In this document: one piece after another, positions 7,983-15,215 of the stretch
Numbering within the stretch: position 1 is the first letter of the stretch
Layout: every line of letters starts with the position of its first letter
Source: JAMLIN01 sp964509685
Lineage (GTDB): Bacteria > Pseudomonadota > Gammaproteobacteria > Burkholderiales > Burkholderiaceae_E
Length of the DNA: 23,532 nucleotides
NCBI GenBank assembly: GCA_964509685.1
Contig: CAZDYQ010000049.1
Span: 1 to 23,532 of the forward strand
Direction of reading: 5' to 3'
Position numbers and translations under genes: made by a program
Notes under the pieces: model-generated
The model's database searches: none
The model's input: the letters and a program-made list of their open reading frames with translations, nothing else
What the model was told of the DNA's origin: nothing

Positions 7983-8223
7983 TATTTGCCCTCCGAATCA
8001 GTCGTTATAGGTCGGGAGATCGTTGCAAGATCGCCCGCAATATTACGCGCTCCGCCGGTCCGCTGCGTGGCGGTGCCCGGCCGGAGCTTCGATGATTCGT
8101 GCTGGCCGCGACGCCCGGAGCATCGGCCGGGCCCTTGGACAGCCCGCGCGACGCCCTTGCCGAGGGCGCCCGGAAGCGGTGCGCGCCGGGCCGGGGAACG
8201 ACCGAGGCGAGGCCGCGTGGCCG
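7983..8223. other. Intergenic region between adk and hppA
   Basis: This 241-nt stretch has no credible gene. It contains the hppA ribosome-binding site and a -10-like box near its left edge. A 9-bp inverted repeat, GCCCGGCCG (8075-8083) and CGGCCGGGC (8124-8132), has a 40-nt spacer. I see no T-tailed terminator for adk. Confidence 0.5.
8004..8009 (-). promoter_or_regulatory. Possible hppA -10 box
   Basis: The minus strand reads TATAAC, five of six matches to TATAAT, 21 nt before the hppA start codon. TTGCAA lies upstream but only 13 nt away, too close to be a standard -35, so this is a weak call. Confidence 0.3.
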
Positions 8224-8880
8224 CTACTTCTCGAGAACGGCGAGGGCCCGGGCGGTGATCTCTTCCACCGTGCCCGTGCCCGAGATCCGGTGATAGGCCG
8301 GCGCGGCCGGGTCGCCGCTTTCCGCCCATCGGGAGTAGTACTCGACGAGGGGGCGGGTCTGCTCGTGATAGACCGCCAGGCGCTTGCGAACGGTTTCCTC
8401 GCGGTCGTCCTCGCGCTGGACGAGCGGCTCGCCGGTCTCGTCGTCGCGGCCCTCCACCTTGGGCGGGTTGAAGCGAACGTGGTAGGTGCGACCACTCGGG
8501 GCATGGACGCGGCGGCCGGTGATCCGCTCGATGATCGCGGAATCCGGAACGTCGATCTCCAGGACATGGTCGATCTTCACGCCCGCCTGCTTCATTGCGT
8601 CGGCCTGGGGGATCGTGCGGGGAAATCCGTCGAACAGGTAGCCGTTGGCACAGTCGGGTTCCTTCAGGCGTTCGGTCACCAGCCCGATGATGATGTCGTC
8701 GGAGACGAGTCCGCCGGATTCCATGACCTTCTTCGCCTCGATGCCGAGCGGCGTGCCGGCCTTCACGGCCGCGCGCAGCATGTCGCCCGTGGAGATCTGC
8801 GGAATGCCGAAGCGCTTGCAGAGGAAAGCCGCCTGGGTACCTTTTCCGGCGCCCGGGGCGCCCAGCAGGATCAAACGCAT
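8224..8880 (-). CDS. adk: Adenylate kinase, long-LID form
   Basis: Adenylate kinase interconverts ATP + AMP and 2 ADP in the cytoplasm. The 218-residue protein has the P-loop GAPGAGKGT (7-15), the AMP-binding region with STGDMLR (30-36), DGFPRT (84-89), and a long LID domain (about 122-159: GRRVHAPSGRTYHVRFNPP ... QREDD). The LID lacks the four-cysteine zinc site, as is normal in Gram-negative bacteria. The ATG at 8880 gives the canonical MRLILLGAPGAGKGT start; an in-frame ATG 13 codons earlier would add a non-conserved leader. It is the last gene of the run from exbB, 51 nt after kdsB. A TTGACC/TACCCT pair in that gap may give it an extra promoter. Confidence 0.98.
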   Translation of the reverse strand: MRLILLGAPGAGKGTQAAFLCKRFGIPQISTGDMLRAAVKAGTPLGIEAKKVMESGGLVSDDIIIGLVTERLKEPDCANGYLFDGFPRTIPQADAMKQAGVKIDHVLEIDVPDSAIIERITGRRVHAPSGRTYHVRFNPPKVEGRDDETGEPLVQREDDREETVRKRLAVYHEQTRPLVEYYSRWAESGDPAAPAYHRISGTGTVEEITARALAVLEK

Positions 8881-8906
8881 GAGAGTTCCGTCCAGAAAGG
8901 GGGCTG

Positions 8907-8935
8907 AGGGTATCCGCAATGCGCGGGCCGGTCAA
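8907..8935 (-). promoter_or_regulatory. Possible internal promoter for adk
   Basis: On the minus strand TTGACC (8930-8935, five of six to the -35 consensus) is followed after exactly 17 nt by TACCCT (8907-8912, three of six to the -10). It straddles the end of kdsB, 27 nt before the adk start. The weak -10 makes it tentative. Confidence 0.3.
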
Positions 8936-9753
8936 TTTTGCCGACCGGCCTCGAAGGCGGCCCGGACACGGGCGAGATCGGCCGGTGTGTCCACGCCGGC
9001 GGGCGGCGCCCGCTCCGCGAGATGCACCGCGATGCGGTAGCCGTGCCAGAGGGCGCGCAACTGTTCGAGCGATTCGACGCCCTCGAGCGGCGAGCGCTCG
9101 AGCCTCGGGTAGGCCCGCAGGAACTCGCAGCGATAGGCATACAGCCCGACATGGCGCAGCGGCGCCGGTGCGCCGTCGGGAAGCCCGGCGGGCAGCCGCT
9201 GCGGAAAGCCGGCCATGTGGTCGCGGGGAAAGGGGATCGGCGCCCGGGAGAAATAGAGGGCACGCATCCGCCGGTCGCAGGCGATCTTCACCACGTTGGG
9301 ATCGAGGAACTCCGACACGGTCGCCAGCGGGTGGCCCGCCGTCGCGATGGCGGCCTCGTCGTCCGCGGCGAGGCGCGCGGCAACCGCCGCGACCAGCCCG
9401 GGTGGGACCAGGGGCTCGTCGCCCTGGACATTGACGACGATCGTGTCGTCCGGCAGAGCGAGGATCGCGGCGGCCTCGGCGAGGCGGTCGGTGCCGGTGG
9501 GATGGTCGGCACGGGTCATGATCGCCTCGAAGCCGGCGTCCCGGGCCGCCCCGGCGATGCGGTCGTCGTCCGTCGCGACCGCGACGCGCTGCGCGCCGGC
9601 GGCGAGGGCGCGCTCCGCCACGCGCACGACCATCGGCTTGCCGCCGATGTCGGCCAGTGCCTTGCCCGGCAGGCGCGTCGAGGCCATCCGGGCGGGGACG
9701 AGGGCCACGAAGGCCGGCCCCGCCGGGGGCAGGGCCGCCGTTTCAGGCGCCAT
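8932..9753 (-). CDS. kdsB: 3-deoxy-manno-octulosonate cytidylyltransferase
   Basis: KdsB activates Kdo as CMP-Kdo for transfer to lipid A in the cytoplasm. The 273-residue product shows the nucleotide-binding signature VPARMASTRLPGKAL (19-33), ATDDDRI (60-66), NVQGDEPL (108-115) and SRAPIPFPRD (169-178), followed by the HVGLYAY motif. The start at 9753 overlaps the end of the Trm112-like gene by 11 nt, which implies translational coupling. About 12 residues precede the usual start of the conserved core, which is modestly longer than E. coli KdsB. With LpxK two genes upstream it forms part of a lipid A/Kdo cluster. Confidence 0.96.
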   Translation of the reverse strand: MAPETAALPPAGPAFVALVPARMASTRLPGKALADIGGKPMVVRVAERALAAGAQRVAVATDDDRIAGAARDAGFEAIMTRADHPTGTDRLAEAAAILALPDDTIVVNVQGDEPLVPPGLVAAVAARLAADDEAAIATAGHPLATVSEFLDPNVVKIACDRRMRALYFSRAPIPFPRDHMAGFPQRLPAGLPDGAPAPLRHVGLYAYRCEFLRAYPRLERSPLEGVESLEQLRALWHGYRIAVHLAERAPPAGVDTPADLARVRAAFEAGRQN

Positions 9754-9943
9754 GGCCGGCGTCGATGCGGCGTGCCTCGTCGGCCAGCATGACGGGAATG
9801 TCGTCGCGGATCGGGTAGGCGAGGCGATCGCGGGTGCAGACCAGTTCCGCCTCGACCGCCGGCGCGCCCGGCGGGTCGCGACGCAACTGCAGCGGGCCCT
9901 TGCAGAGCGGGCACACGAGGATGTCAAGCAGTCTCTTGTCCAC
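9743..9943 (-). CDS. ycaR: Trm112/YcaR-family small protein
   Basis: A 66-residue protein of the Trm112/UPF0434 family, starting MDKRLLDILVCPLCKGPL and containing the typical LAYPIRDDIPVMLADEAR segment. The family has a small zinc-ribbon-like fold; here Cys11, Cys14 and Cys36 are visible. In eukaryotes and archaea Trm112 activates methyltransferases; the role of the bacterial stand-alone form is not established. Its position between lpxK and kdsB is widely conserved. It overlaps lpxK by 20 nt and kdsB by 11 nt, so the three are almost certainly one transcript. Confidence 0.93.
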   Translation of the reverse strand: MDKRLLDILVCPLCKGPLQLRRDPPGAPAVEAELVCTRDRLAYPIRDDIPVMLADEARRIDAGHGA

Positions 9944-10973
9944 GGGCGGCGGCCTCCAGCCAGTCGATCAGGGACGGGTCGAATCGCGCGACCGAGCGCA
10001 GCGCCCAGAGACCACGCGAGGCCCCTGGGTCGCATTTTACGGCGTCCTTCATGGTCATCACGACCAGCTCCTCGGTGCGCTCCGCCAGCAGCGCGGGATC
10101 GATGCGCGCATGGTCGCCCAGCGCGACGTTGCGGGTGCGCAGGCCGAGGCCCTCGAGCACATCGAAGAAGCGCTGGGGCGTCGCGATCCCCGCGACCGCG
10201 AGCACCCCGCGGCCGGCGACGAAGCTGGCGAAACGGCTGGCCGGGATGCGCTGGGACGGATCGTCCAGGGCGACGAACTCCACGGGTTCGAGCCGGGATT
10301 CGTAGATGCGCGGATGGGCGACCGGCGCCGGCCCGCCGCCATTGACCACGACGGCGTCCATGCCCCGCACGTGCGAGAGCGGCTCGCGCAGGGGGCCGGC
10401 GGGCAGCAGGCGACGATTCCCGGCGCCGCGGGAATCGAAGACGACGATCTCGATGTCGCGCGGCAAGCCGACATGCTGCAGGCCATCGTCGGAGATGACG
10501 ATCGAGAGGTCGGGATTGGCGTCGAGCAGGAGCTCGAGTGCCGCATGCCGGCTGGCTCCCACCGCGACGGGCAGGCCGGTCTCGCGGGCGAGCATGAGCG
10601 GTTCGTCGCCCACGTCGTCGGCGTCATCGCCCGGCGCGACCAGCACGGGCTCGACGGATCGCCGGCGATAGCCGCGGCAGAGGATGCCGCAGCGCCAGCC
10701 ACGCGCGGCGAGCTCGCTCCCGATGGCCGCCACGAGTGGCGACTTGCCGGCGCCGCCCACCACCACGTTGCCGACCACGATCACCAGGGGCGGGCCCTGG
10801 CGCGATCCCCGCGCGGCCAGGATCCGGCGCCGGCGCGACCGGGAAACCACGGCCGTGAGCGCCTCGAGCGGTCGCAACAGGAGGCCGGCGACGGCGTCAA
10901 CGACGCCGGCGGAGGGCCGGAACCAGAATCGCGCGAGCGCCGCTTCGACGCGCTCGCGCAGGAACTCGGCCAT
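9924..10973 (-). CDS. lpxK: Tetraacyldisaccharide 4'-kinase
   Basis: LpxK phosphorylates the 4' position of the lipid A disaccharide precursor at the inner face of the inner membrane. The 349-residue protein has an N-terminal hydrophobic anchor (about 22-44: AGVVDAVAGLLLRPLEALTAVV), a Walker A GNVVVGGAGKSP (68-79), the CRGYRRR segment (99-105), the SDDGLQH motif (161-167) and GNRRLLPAGPLREP (185-198). The ATG at 10973 gives MAEFLRERVE and begins 7 nt after exbD ends. In many Proteobacteria msbA sits directly upstream; here exbBD takes that place, as is usual in Burkholderiales. Confidence 0.96.
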   Translation of the reverse strand: MAEFLRERVEAALARFWFRPSAGVVDAVAGLLLRPLEALTAVVSRSRRRRILAARGSRQGPPLVIVVGNVVVGGAGKSPLVAAIGSELAARGWRCGILCRGYRRRSVEPVLVAPGDDADDVGDEPLMLARETGLPVAVGASRHAALELLLDANPDLSIVISDDGLQHVGLPRDIEIVVFDSRGAGNRRLLPAGPLREPLSHVRGMDAVVVNGGGPAPVAHPRIYESRLEPVEFVALDDPSQRIPASRFASFVAGRGVLAVAGIATPQRFFDVLEGLGLRTRNVALGDHARIDPALLAERTEELVVMTMKDAVKCDPGASRGLWALRSVARFDPSLIDWLEAAARGQETA

Positions 10974-10980
10974 GGGACGG

Positions 10981-11397
10981 TCAGCGCGTGCCGCTGTCGG
11001 CGGCGAAGGTGACGCGTTCCAGCCCGGCGCGACGCGCCGAGTCGAGCACCGCGATGACCGACTGGTGCGGGGCGCCGGCGTCGGCATAGATCACCAGCAC
11101 CGGCGGCTGCGGCCCCTGCGCCTGGCGGCGCAGCTCACCCACCAGCGCGACCGGCGAGAGGGCGGTACCGGAGCCCGCGATGCGGTACTGGCCGTCCGCA
11201 GAGACCGCCACCACCACTTCCTTCTGGCGTTCCGCCACCGGCGCGGCGCTGGCGTCGGGCAGGTCGACCTTGAGCTCGGTGAACTTCGAATAGGTGGTGG
11301 TGGTCATCAGGAAGATCAGGATGACCAGCAGGACGTCGATCAGCGGAACGAAGTTGATCTCCGGTTCCTCGCGCCGGATCCCGCGCCGGAAGTTCAT
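10981..11397 (-). CDS. exbD: ExbD/TolR-family biopolymer transport protein
   Basis: ExbD/TolR proteins work with ExbB/TolQ to use the proton gradient to drive TonB or TolA. The 138-residue product has one N-terminal membrane helix (about 16-33) containing the essential Asp21 in PLIDVLLVILIFLM, then a periplasmic domain with VVVAVSADGQYRI and a C-terminal VIYADAGAPHQSVIAVLDSARRAG segment. It overlaps exbB by the ATGA motif at 11394-11397. Sequence alone does not separate ExbD from TolR; no tonB, tolA or pal is nearby. The lipopolysaccharide genes downstream suggest a general envelope role. Confidence 0.9.
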   Translation of the reverse strand: MNFRRGIRREEPEINFVPLIDVLLVILIFLMTTTTYSKFTELKVDLPDASAAPVAERQKEVVVAVSADGQYRIAGSGTALSPVALVGELRRQAQGPQPPVLVIYADAGAPHQSVIAVLDSARRAGLERVTFAADSGTR

Positions 11398-11999
11398 TTG
11401 CGGTCGCCCATGAGTACATCGACCAGGCGCAGCGACTGCTGCTCCATCTCGACGAGATAGCTGTCGACCCGCGCGCGGAAATGCCGGTAGGCGATCAGCG
11501 CCGGGATCGCCACCAGGATGCCGAAGGCGGTGTTGTAGAGCGCGACCGAGATCCCGTGGGCGAGCTGCTGGGGATCGCTGCCGCCCGGGCCCTGGCTGCC
11601 GAAGATCTCGATCATGCCCACCACGGTGCCGAACAGCCCGAGCAGGGGCGCGGTGGTGGCGATGGTGCCCAGCGCGCTCAGGTAGCGCTCGAGGTCGACG
11701 GACACGGCGCGGCCGGCCTCCTCCATCGCCTCCTTCATCAGGTCGCGCGAGGTGCCCCGCTGGCGGATGCCGCTCGCGAGCACGCGCCCGAGCGGGGAGC
11801 TGAGCGCGAGTCGCTGCGCCATCTCGCCGGTGATCTGGGAGTTGCGGCAGATCGTCAGGACTTCCTCGAGGACCCCGGAGGGGATCACCTTGTCGCGGCG
11901 CAGGGACAGCGACCGCTCGATGATCAGGGCGACCGCGATGATCGACGCGACGATGAGGAACCAGATCGGCCAGCCGGCGGCTTGGATCAACGAGAACAA
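11394..11999 (-). CDS. exbB: ExbB/TolQ/MotA-family proton channel protein, TTG start
   Basis: The 201-residue inner-membrane protein has the family's three helices: 11-27, 108-133 (LSALGTIATTAPLLGLFGTVVGMIEIF) and 150-172 (ISVALYNTAFGILVAIPALIAYR), with the large cytoplasmic loop between the first two. The LLGLFGTVVGM motif is the classic MotA/TolQ/ExbB signature. The start is TTG at 11999, preceded by GGAG with a 9-nt spacer; the resulting MFSLIQAAGWPIW is the expected N-terminus, and no in-frame ATG is available nearby. It is the first gene of the six-gene minus-strand run ending at adk. ExbB versus TolQ cannot be decided here. Confidence 0.92.
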   Translation of the reverse strand: MFSLIQAAGWPIWFLIVASIIAVALIIERSLSLRRDKVIPSGVLEEVLTICRNSQITGEMAQRLALSSPLGRVLASGIRQRGTSRDLMKEAMEEAGRAVSVDLERYLSALGTIATTAPLLGLFGTVVGMIEIFGSQGPGGSDPQQLAHGISVALYNTAFGILVAIPALIAYRHFRARVDSYLVEMEQQSLRLVDVLMGDRK

Positions 12000-12224
12000 G
12001 GCAGGACTCTCCGTATGCCGGGATGCGAGGAACGATCCGCCTCGCCCGCATGGCGGAGTCGGGCGAGGCTTGCCCGGATGAGCGCGAATTGTCGGTGTTT
12101 TTTACCCGTGCGGGCAAGGGCGGCTGCCGGACGGGGGTCGGGGCCTGACCGAGGACCCGCGGGGCGACGGCATACAATCGTCCGTGTCGATACCGCCCGC
12201 GGCGCTCCCGCCGCCAGCCTGCGC
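12000..12224. other. Divergent promoter region between exbB and xseA
   Basis: This 225-nt region must hold promoters for the exbB operon and xseA. For xseA there is a -10-like TACAAT at 12173-12178. For exbB, the minus strand has TTGCCC and GACAAT about 18 nt apart near 12085-12115, a weak match. No gene or RNA structure is evident. Confidence 0.45.
12173..12178 (+). promoter_or_regulatory. -10 box upstream of xseA
   Basis: TACAAT, five of six matches to TATAAT, embedded in CGGCATACAATCG. A closely similar context (CGGCATA then AAT) is found before sodB and icd. No clear -35 is visible. Confidence 0.4.
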
Positions 12225-13586
12225 GTGCAGCCCGTTCCGCCATTCCCCCAGGTCCCCGCGCCGGTGGCGCGCAATCGCGAGATCCTCACCGTCTCGGAGC
12301 TCAACGGGCGCGTCGCCGGCCTGATCGAGTCGAATCTCGGCCCGCTGTGGGTGACGGGCGAGATCTCCAACTTCGTACGCGCCGCGAGTGGTCATTGCTA
12401 CTTCACGCTCAAGGACGCCGGCGCACAGGTGCGCTGCGTCATGTTCCGTTCGCGGGCGAGGGCGCTGGCATTCGAGCCCCGCGAGGGGCACCGCGTCGAG
12501 GTGCTGGCGCAGCCCTCGCTGTACCAGGCGCGGGGCGACTTCCAGCTCGGCGTGGAGCAGATGCGGCAGGCGGGCGCCGGCGACCTGTTCCAGGAGTTCA
12601 TGCGGCTGCGCGCCAGGCTCGAGGCCGAGGGCCTCTTCGACCCGCGCCGCAAGCGCCCGATCGCGCCGTTGCCCCGCGCGATCGGCGTGGTCACGTCGCC
12701 GGCGGCGGCCGCGCTGCGCGACGTGCTCACGACCCTAGCGCGCCGCGCGCCGCACGTGCCCGTGATCGTCTATCCGACACCGGTCCAGGGCGCCGAGGCG
12801 CCGCCGGCGATTGTGGCCGCCATCGAGCTGGCCAATCGACGCCGCGAAGTCGACGTGCTGCTGCTCGTGCGGGGCGGCGGGTCGATCGAGGACCTGTGGT
12901 CCTTCAACGACGAACGGGTCGCCCGCGCGATCTTCGCGTCCACCCTGCCCGTGATCGCCGGCGTGGGGCACGAGACCGACGTGACGATCGCCGACTTCGT
13001 TGCCGACGCGCGGGCCCCGACCCCGACGGGCGCCGCGGTGATGGCCGCCACCGATCGTCGCGAACTGCTCGAGGTCCTCGAGCGCCGGGTGGCGCAGATC
13101 GTTCGTTGCGCCGGGCGTTCGCTTCGCCAGGCCGAGCAGCGCCTCGACATGGCGACGCGCCTGTTGCGCCCGCCCTCGGAGATCCAGGCCCGGCGGGCAC
13201 ACCGCTTGCGCGAGATCGCGCGCACCCTGGCGAACCGGCAGGCCTTGCGGGTCGCCGCCGCCACCAGCCGCTTCGAGCGGGCACTGGCGCGGCTACAGGC
13301 CCCGCCGGTCCGGGAGTCGGGCGGACGGCTCGAGGCGCTCGCGGCGAGGCTCGTGCGCGCGGGCGCCCGGACGCTGGCGGAGCGGGCTCGGCATGCCGAG
13401 GCCCTCGCGGCCCAGCTCGAGCTGGTCAGTCCCGAGTCGGTGCTGGAGCGGGGCTACGCGATCGTCCGGCGCGTCGATGGAAAGGTCGTGCGGGCCCCCG
13501 CCGACGCACCGGCAGGAGAGGTCCTGTCGATCCGTCTCGCGAACGGGGAACTGCGCGCCCGGTCGGAGGGCGAACCCGGCGCCTGA
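12225..13586 (+). CDS. xseA: Exodeoxyribonuclease VII large subunit
   Basis: XseA with the small subunit XseB degrades single-stranded DNA. From the chosen start it is 453 residues, close to the E. coli 456. Seen: N-terminal OB fold beginning REILTVSELN and continuing GPLWVTGEISNF and GHCYFTLKDAGAQVRCVMFR; the catalytic-domain motifs RPIAPLPRAIGVVTSPAAAALRD (from about residue 144), LLLVRGGGSIEDLWSFNDE and AGVGHETDVTIADFVAD; a long alanine/arginine-rich helical region; and the terminal ERGYAIVRR motif. No in-frame ATG lies between the promoter and the conserved core. GTG at 12225 gives the best length; GTG at 12264 is an alternative with AGG about 10 nt upstream. xseB is not in the window. 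Confidence 0.93.
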   Translation: MQPVPPFPQVPAPVARNREILTVSELNGRVAGLIESNLGPLWVTGEISNFVRAASGHCYFTLKDAGAQVRCVMFRSRARALAFEPREGHRVEVLAQPSLYQARGDFQLGVEQMRQAGAGDLFQEFMRLRARLEAEGLFDPRRKRPIAPLPRAIGVVTSPAAAALRDVLTTLARRAPHVPVIVYPTPVQGAEAPPAIVAAIELANRRREVDVLLLVRGGGSIEDLWSFNDERVARAIFASTLPVIAGVGHETDVTIADFVADARAPTPTGAAVMAATDRRELLEVLERRVAQIVRCAGRSLRQAEQRLDMATRLLRPPSEIQARRAHRLREIARTLANRQALRVAAATSRFERALARLQAPPVRESGGRLEALAARLVRAGARTLAERARHAEALAAQLELVSPESVLERGYAIVRRVDGKVVRAPADAPAGEVLSIRLANGELRARSEGEPGA

Positions 13587-13590
13587 AGCG

Positions 13591-13618
13591 GGAATCGCCC
13601 GCGACGGGGGGCGATTCC
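13591..13618 (+). terminator. GC-rich stem-loop after xseA
   Basis: A perfect 10-bp inverted repeat, GGAATCGCCC (13591-13600) and GGGCGATTCC (13609-13618) with an 8-nt loop, begins 4 nt after the xseA stop. There is no T-tract, so it is either a Rho-assisted end, an mRNA-stabilising hairpin, or chance; placement favours one of the first two. Confidence 0.45.
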
Positions 13619-13640
13619 GGCAGCCGCCGGTCACCCGGCA

Positions 13641-13646
13641 TAGAAT
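13641..13646 (+). promoter_or_regulatory. Possible sodB -10 box
   Basis: TAGAAT, five of six to consensus, in the context CGGCATAGAATGGGCG, 48 nt before the sodB start and just after the xseA stem-loop. No recognisable -35. Confidence 0.35.
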
Positions 13647-13694
13647 GGGCGCACAACACCCAAGGTTCACAAGGCTTGAGCAAGGAGGACAACA

Positions 13695-14273
13695 ATGGAA
13701 CACAAGCAGCCGCCACTCCCCTACGCCATGGACGCCCTCGCGCCGCACATCTCCAAGGAGACGCTCGAGTACCACTACGGCAAGCATCATGCGGCGTACG
13801 TCACGAACCTCAACAACCTGATCAAGGGCACCGAGTTCGAGAACGCCTCGCTCGAGGACATCATCCGCAAGTCCTCCGGCGGCATCTTCAACAATGCCGC
13901 GCAGGTCTGGAACCACACCTTCCTCTGGAACTCCATGTCGCCCAATGGCGGCGGTGCGCCGAGCGGGGCGCTCGCCGAGGCGATCAACAAGAAGTGGGGC
14001 TCCTTCGAAAAGTTCAAGGAAGAGTTCAACAAGGCGGCCGTCGGCAACTTCGGCTCCGGCTGGACCTGGCTGGTGAAGAAGCCGGACGGCTCGGTCGACA
14101 TCGTCAACACGAGCAATGCCGGCACCCCGCTCACGACCGAGGACAAGGCGCTGCTCACCTGCGATGTCTGGGAGCACGCCTACTACATCGACTACCGCAA
14201 CAGCCGCCCGAACTACCTGTCGGCATTCTGGAACGTCGTCAACTGGGATTTCGCGGCGAAGAACTTCGCCTGA
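13695..14273 (+). CDS. sodB: Iron superoxide dismutase
   Basis: Superoxide dismutase converts superoxide to oxygen and hydrogen peroxide in the cytoplasm. The 192-residue protein starts MEHKQPPLPYAMDALAPHIS and has metal ligands His27 (HYGKHH), His74 (WNHTFLW), Asp157 and His161 (DVWEHAYYIDY). Gln70 in FNNAAQVWNH together with Ala142 in NAGTPL is the pattern of iron-type enzymes; manganese types swap the glutamine position. Length and spacing match E. coli SodB shifted by one residue. AAGGAGG at 13681-13687 gives a strong ribosome-binding site. Iron enzymes are commonly under Fur-linked control, but no Fur site is visible here. Confidence 0.98.
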   Translation: MEHKQPPLPYAMDALAPHISKETLEYHYGKHHAAYVTNLNNLIKGTEFENASLEDIIRKSSGGIFNNAAQVWNHTFLWNSMSPNGGGAPSGALAEAINKKWGSFEKFKEEFNKAAVGNFGSGWTWLVKKPDGSVDIVNTSNAGTPLTTEDKALLTCDVWEHAYYIDYRNSRPNYLSAFWNVVNWDFAAKNFA

Positions 14274-14306
14274 TCCCGGCGCGCCGGCGGCCAACGCATG
14301 ACACCC

Positions 14307-14326
14307 GGCCGGGCCCGCGCCCGGCC
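14307..14326 (+). terminator. Stem-loop between sodB and glsB-like gene
   Basis: Perfect 8-bp GGCCGGGC/GCCCGGCC with a CCGC loop, followed by CCAACCAAGGAGAG. There is no T-tract and the stem ends 6 nt before the next gene's Shine-Dalgarno, so it could partially terminate sodB transcription or influence translation of the next gene. Confidence 0.4.
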
Positions 14327-14347
14327 CCAACCAAGGAGAGCGGATCC

Positions 14348-14599
14348 ATGTCGATCATCTGGATGATCATCGTCGGCCTGATCGTCGGCGCCGTCGCCAA
14401 GCTCATCATGCCGGGCGACCAGGGCGGCGGCATCATCGTCACCGCGCTGCTCGGCATCGCAGGCTCCCTGGTGGCGGGCTACCTCGGCGGCGCCATCGGC
14501 TGGTACGAGCCCGGGCAGGGGCCAGGATTCATCGGCTCGGTCGTCGGCGCCCTGATCGTCCTGTTCGTGTACGGGCTGATCCGGAAGAAGAAGGCCTGA
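14348..14599 (+). CDS. GlsB/YeaQ/YmgE-family small membrane protein
   Basis: An 83-residue, very hydrophobic, glycine-rich protein with three predicted membrane helices: about 2-20 (SIIWMIIVGLIVGAVAKLI), 28-48 (GIIVTALLGIAGSLVAGYLGG) and 59-78 (PGFIGSVVGALIVLFVYGLI), ending in RKKKA. The GD(Q/K)GGG and GxxGSxxGAxxxL patterns are typical of the transglycosylase-associated/GlsB stress-response family, whose molecular role is unknown. AAGGAGAG precedes the ATG at 14348 with a 7-nt spacer. It is in line with sodB, separated by a GC hairpin, and faces the DUF192 gene convergently. Confidence 0.9.
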   Translation: MSIIWMIIVGLIVGAVAKLIMPGDQGGGIIVTALLGIAGSLVAGYLGGAIGWYEPGQGPGFIGSVVGALIVLFVYGLIRKKKA

Positions 14600-14607
14600 G
14601 CCACAAC

Positions 14608-14630
14608 GGTGCCGGAAGGGCTCCGGCGCC
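14608..14630. terminator. Stem-loop between convergent glsB-like and DUF192 genes
   Basis: GGTGCCGGA (14608-14616) pairs with TCCGGCGCC (14622-14630), nine pairs including one G-T, around AGGGC. No T-tract on either side. Its location between two converging stop codons is the main reason to suspect a shared terminator. Confidence 0.35.
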
Positions 14631-14650
14631 GGTCCCGGCGGGCGCGCGGA

Positions 14651-15166
14651 TCAGCGCTGTCCCGCCTGCGCGGGGGTGCCGCGCGTCCCGAACAGTGGCG
14701 CGGCCCGCAGGCGCGTGCCTTCGCGGATTCCGCGCTTCGCGAACCAGCCCTGCGTCATCTCGAGGGCGTAGCGCACCGGCCGCGCGGGGCAATGGTTGTT
14801 GGCCTCGTCGAACGGCTCCATGTCGGCGATGTTGACGATCGCGCCGTCGTCGTCGATGAAGGCGATCGACAGGGGAATGCGCGTGTTGCGCATCCAGAAG
14901 CAGTGCACGCCCGCTTCCTCGAAGACGAAGAGCATGCCCGAGTTGGGCGCGAGCGAGTCGCGGTTCATCAGCCCCAGCATGCGCTCGCCCGGCGTGTCGG
15001 CCACTTCCGCCTGGATGACGTGCATGCCCGCGGTGATTCGCTGGACCGGCAGGGGCGGGTTTGCCTCGCCCTGGGCCCGGGCGACGAGCGCGATCGCCGC
15101 CAGCACGACGGCCACGAGCACGTGCCGGAGCCGGCGGGCAAGGGCGGGTGTTCGGTTGCAGTTCAT
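14651..15166 (-). CDS. Secreted DUF192-family protein
   Basis: A 171-residue protein with a Sec signal peptide: basic MNCNRTPALARRLR, hydrophobic HVLVAVVLAAIALV, and a likely cleavage site at ARA-Q (about residue 31). The mature part is a DUF192 domain (about 43-157), recognised by ERMLGLMNRDSLAPNSGMLFVFEEAG (61-86), HCFWMRNTRIPLSIAFID (88-105) and RYALEMTQGWFAKRGI. No enzymatic function is established for the family. CGGGAACC lies just before the ATG at 15166. It is divergent from icd, an arrangement common in Burkholderiales, and its promoter must lie in 15167-15268. Confidence 0.9.
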   Translation of the reverse strand: MNCNRTPALARRLRHVLVAVVLAAIALVARAQGEANPPLPVQRITAGMHVIQAEVADTPGERMLGLMNRDSLAPNSGMLFVFEEAGVHCFWMRNTRIPLSIAFIDDDGAIVNIADMEPFDEANNHCPARPVRYALEMTQGWFAKRGIREGTRLRAAPLFGTRGTPAQAGQR

Positions 15167-15209
15167 GGTTCCCGGATCGACGGTCGGCCGTAACGCGGGT
15201 GCGATGCGG

Positions 15210-15215
15210 CATAAT
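15210..15215 (+). promoter_or_regulatory. Possible icd -10 box
   Basis: CATAAT, five of six to TATAAT, in GCGGCATAATGTCCG, 53 nt upstream of the icd start. No clear -35 at 17 nt (GCCGTA). Confidence 0.4.

Noticed and set aside
8075..8132. 9-bp inverted repeat between adk and hppA as a terminator
   Set aside because: The 40-nt spacer and lack of a T-tract make it a poor terminator; short GGCC-type palindromes are expected by chance at this GC content.
5868..8258. 796-codon plus-strand open frame opposite hppA
   Set aside because: Antisense artefact of high GC. The translation is Asp/Arg/His-rich low-complexity sequence, while the opposite strand encodes an unmistakable pyrophosphatase.
12347..13600. 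Long plus-strand frame overlapping xseA and sodB before the GlsB-like protein
   Set aside because: Only the last 84 codons (from 14348) are a real gene; the rest is an out-of-frame reading of xseA and sodB.
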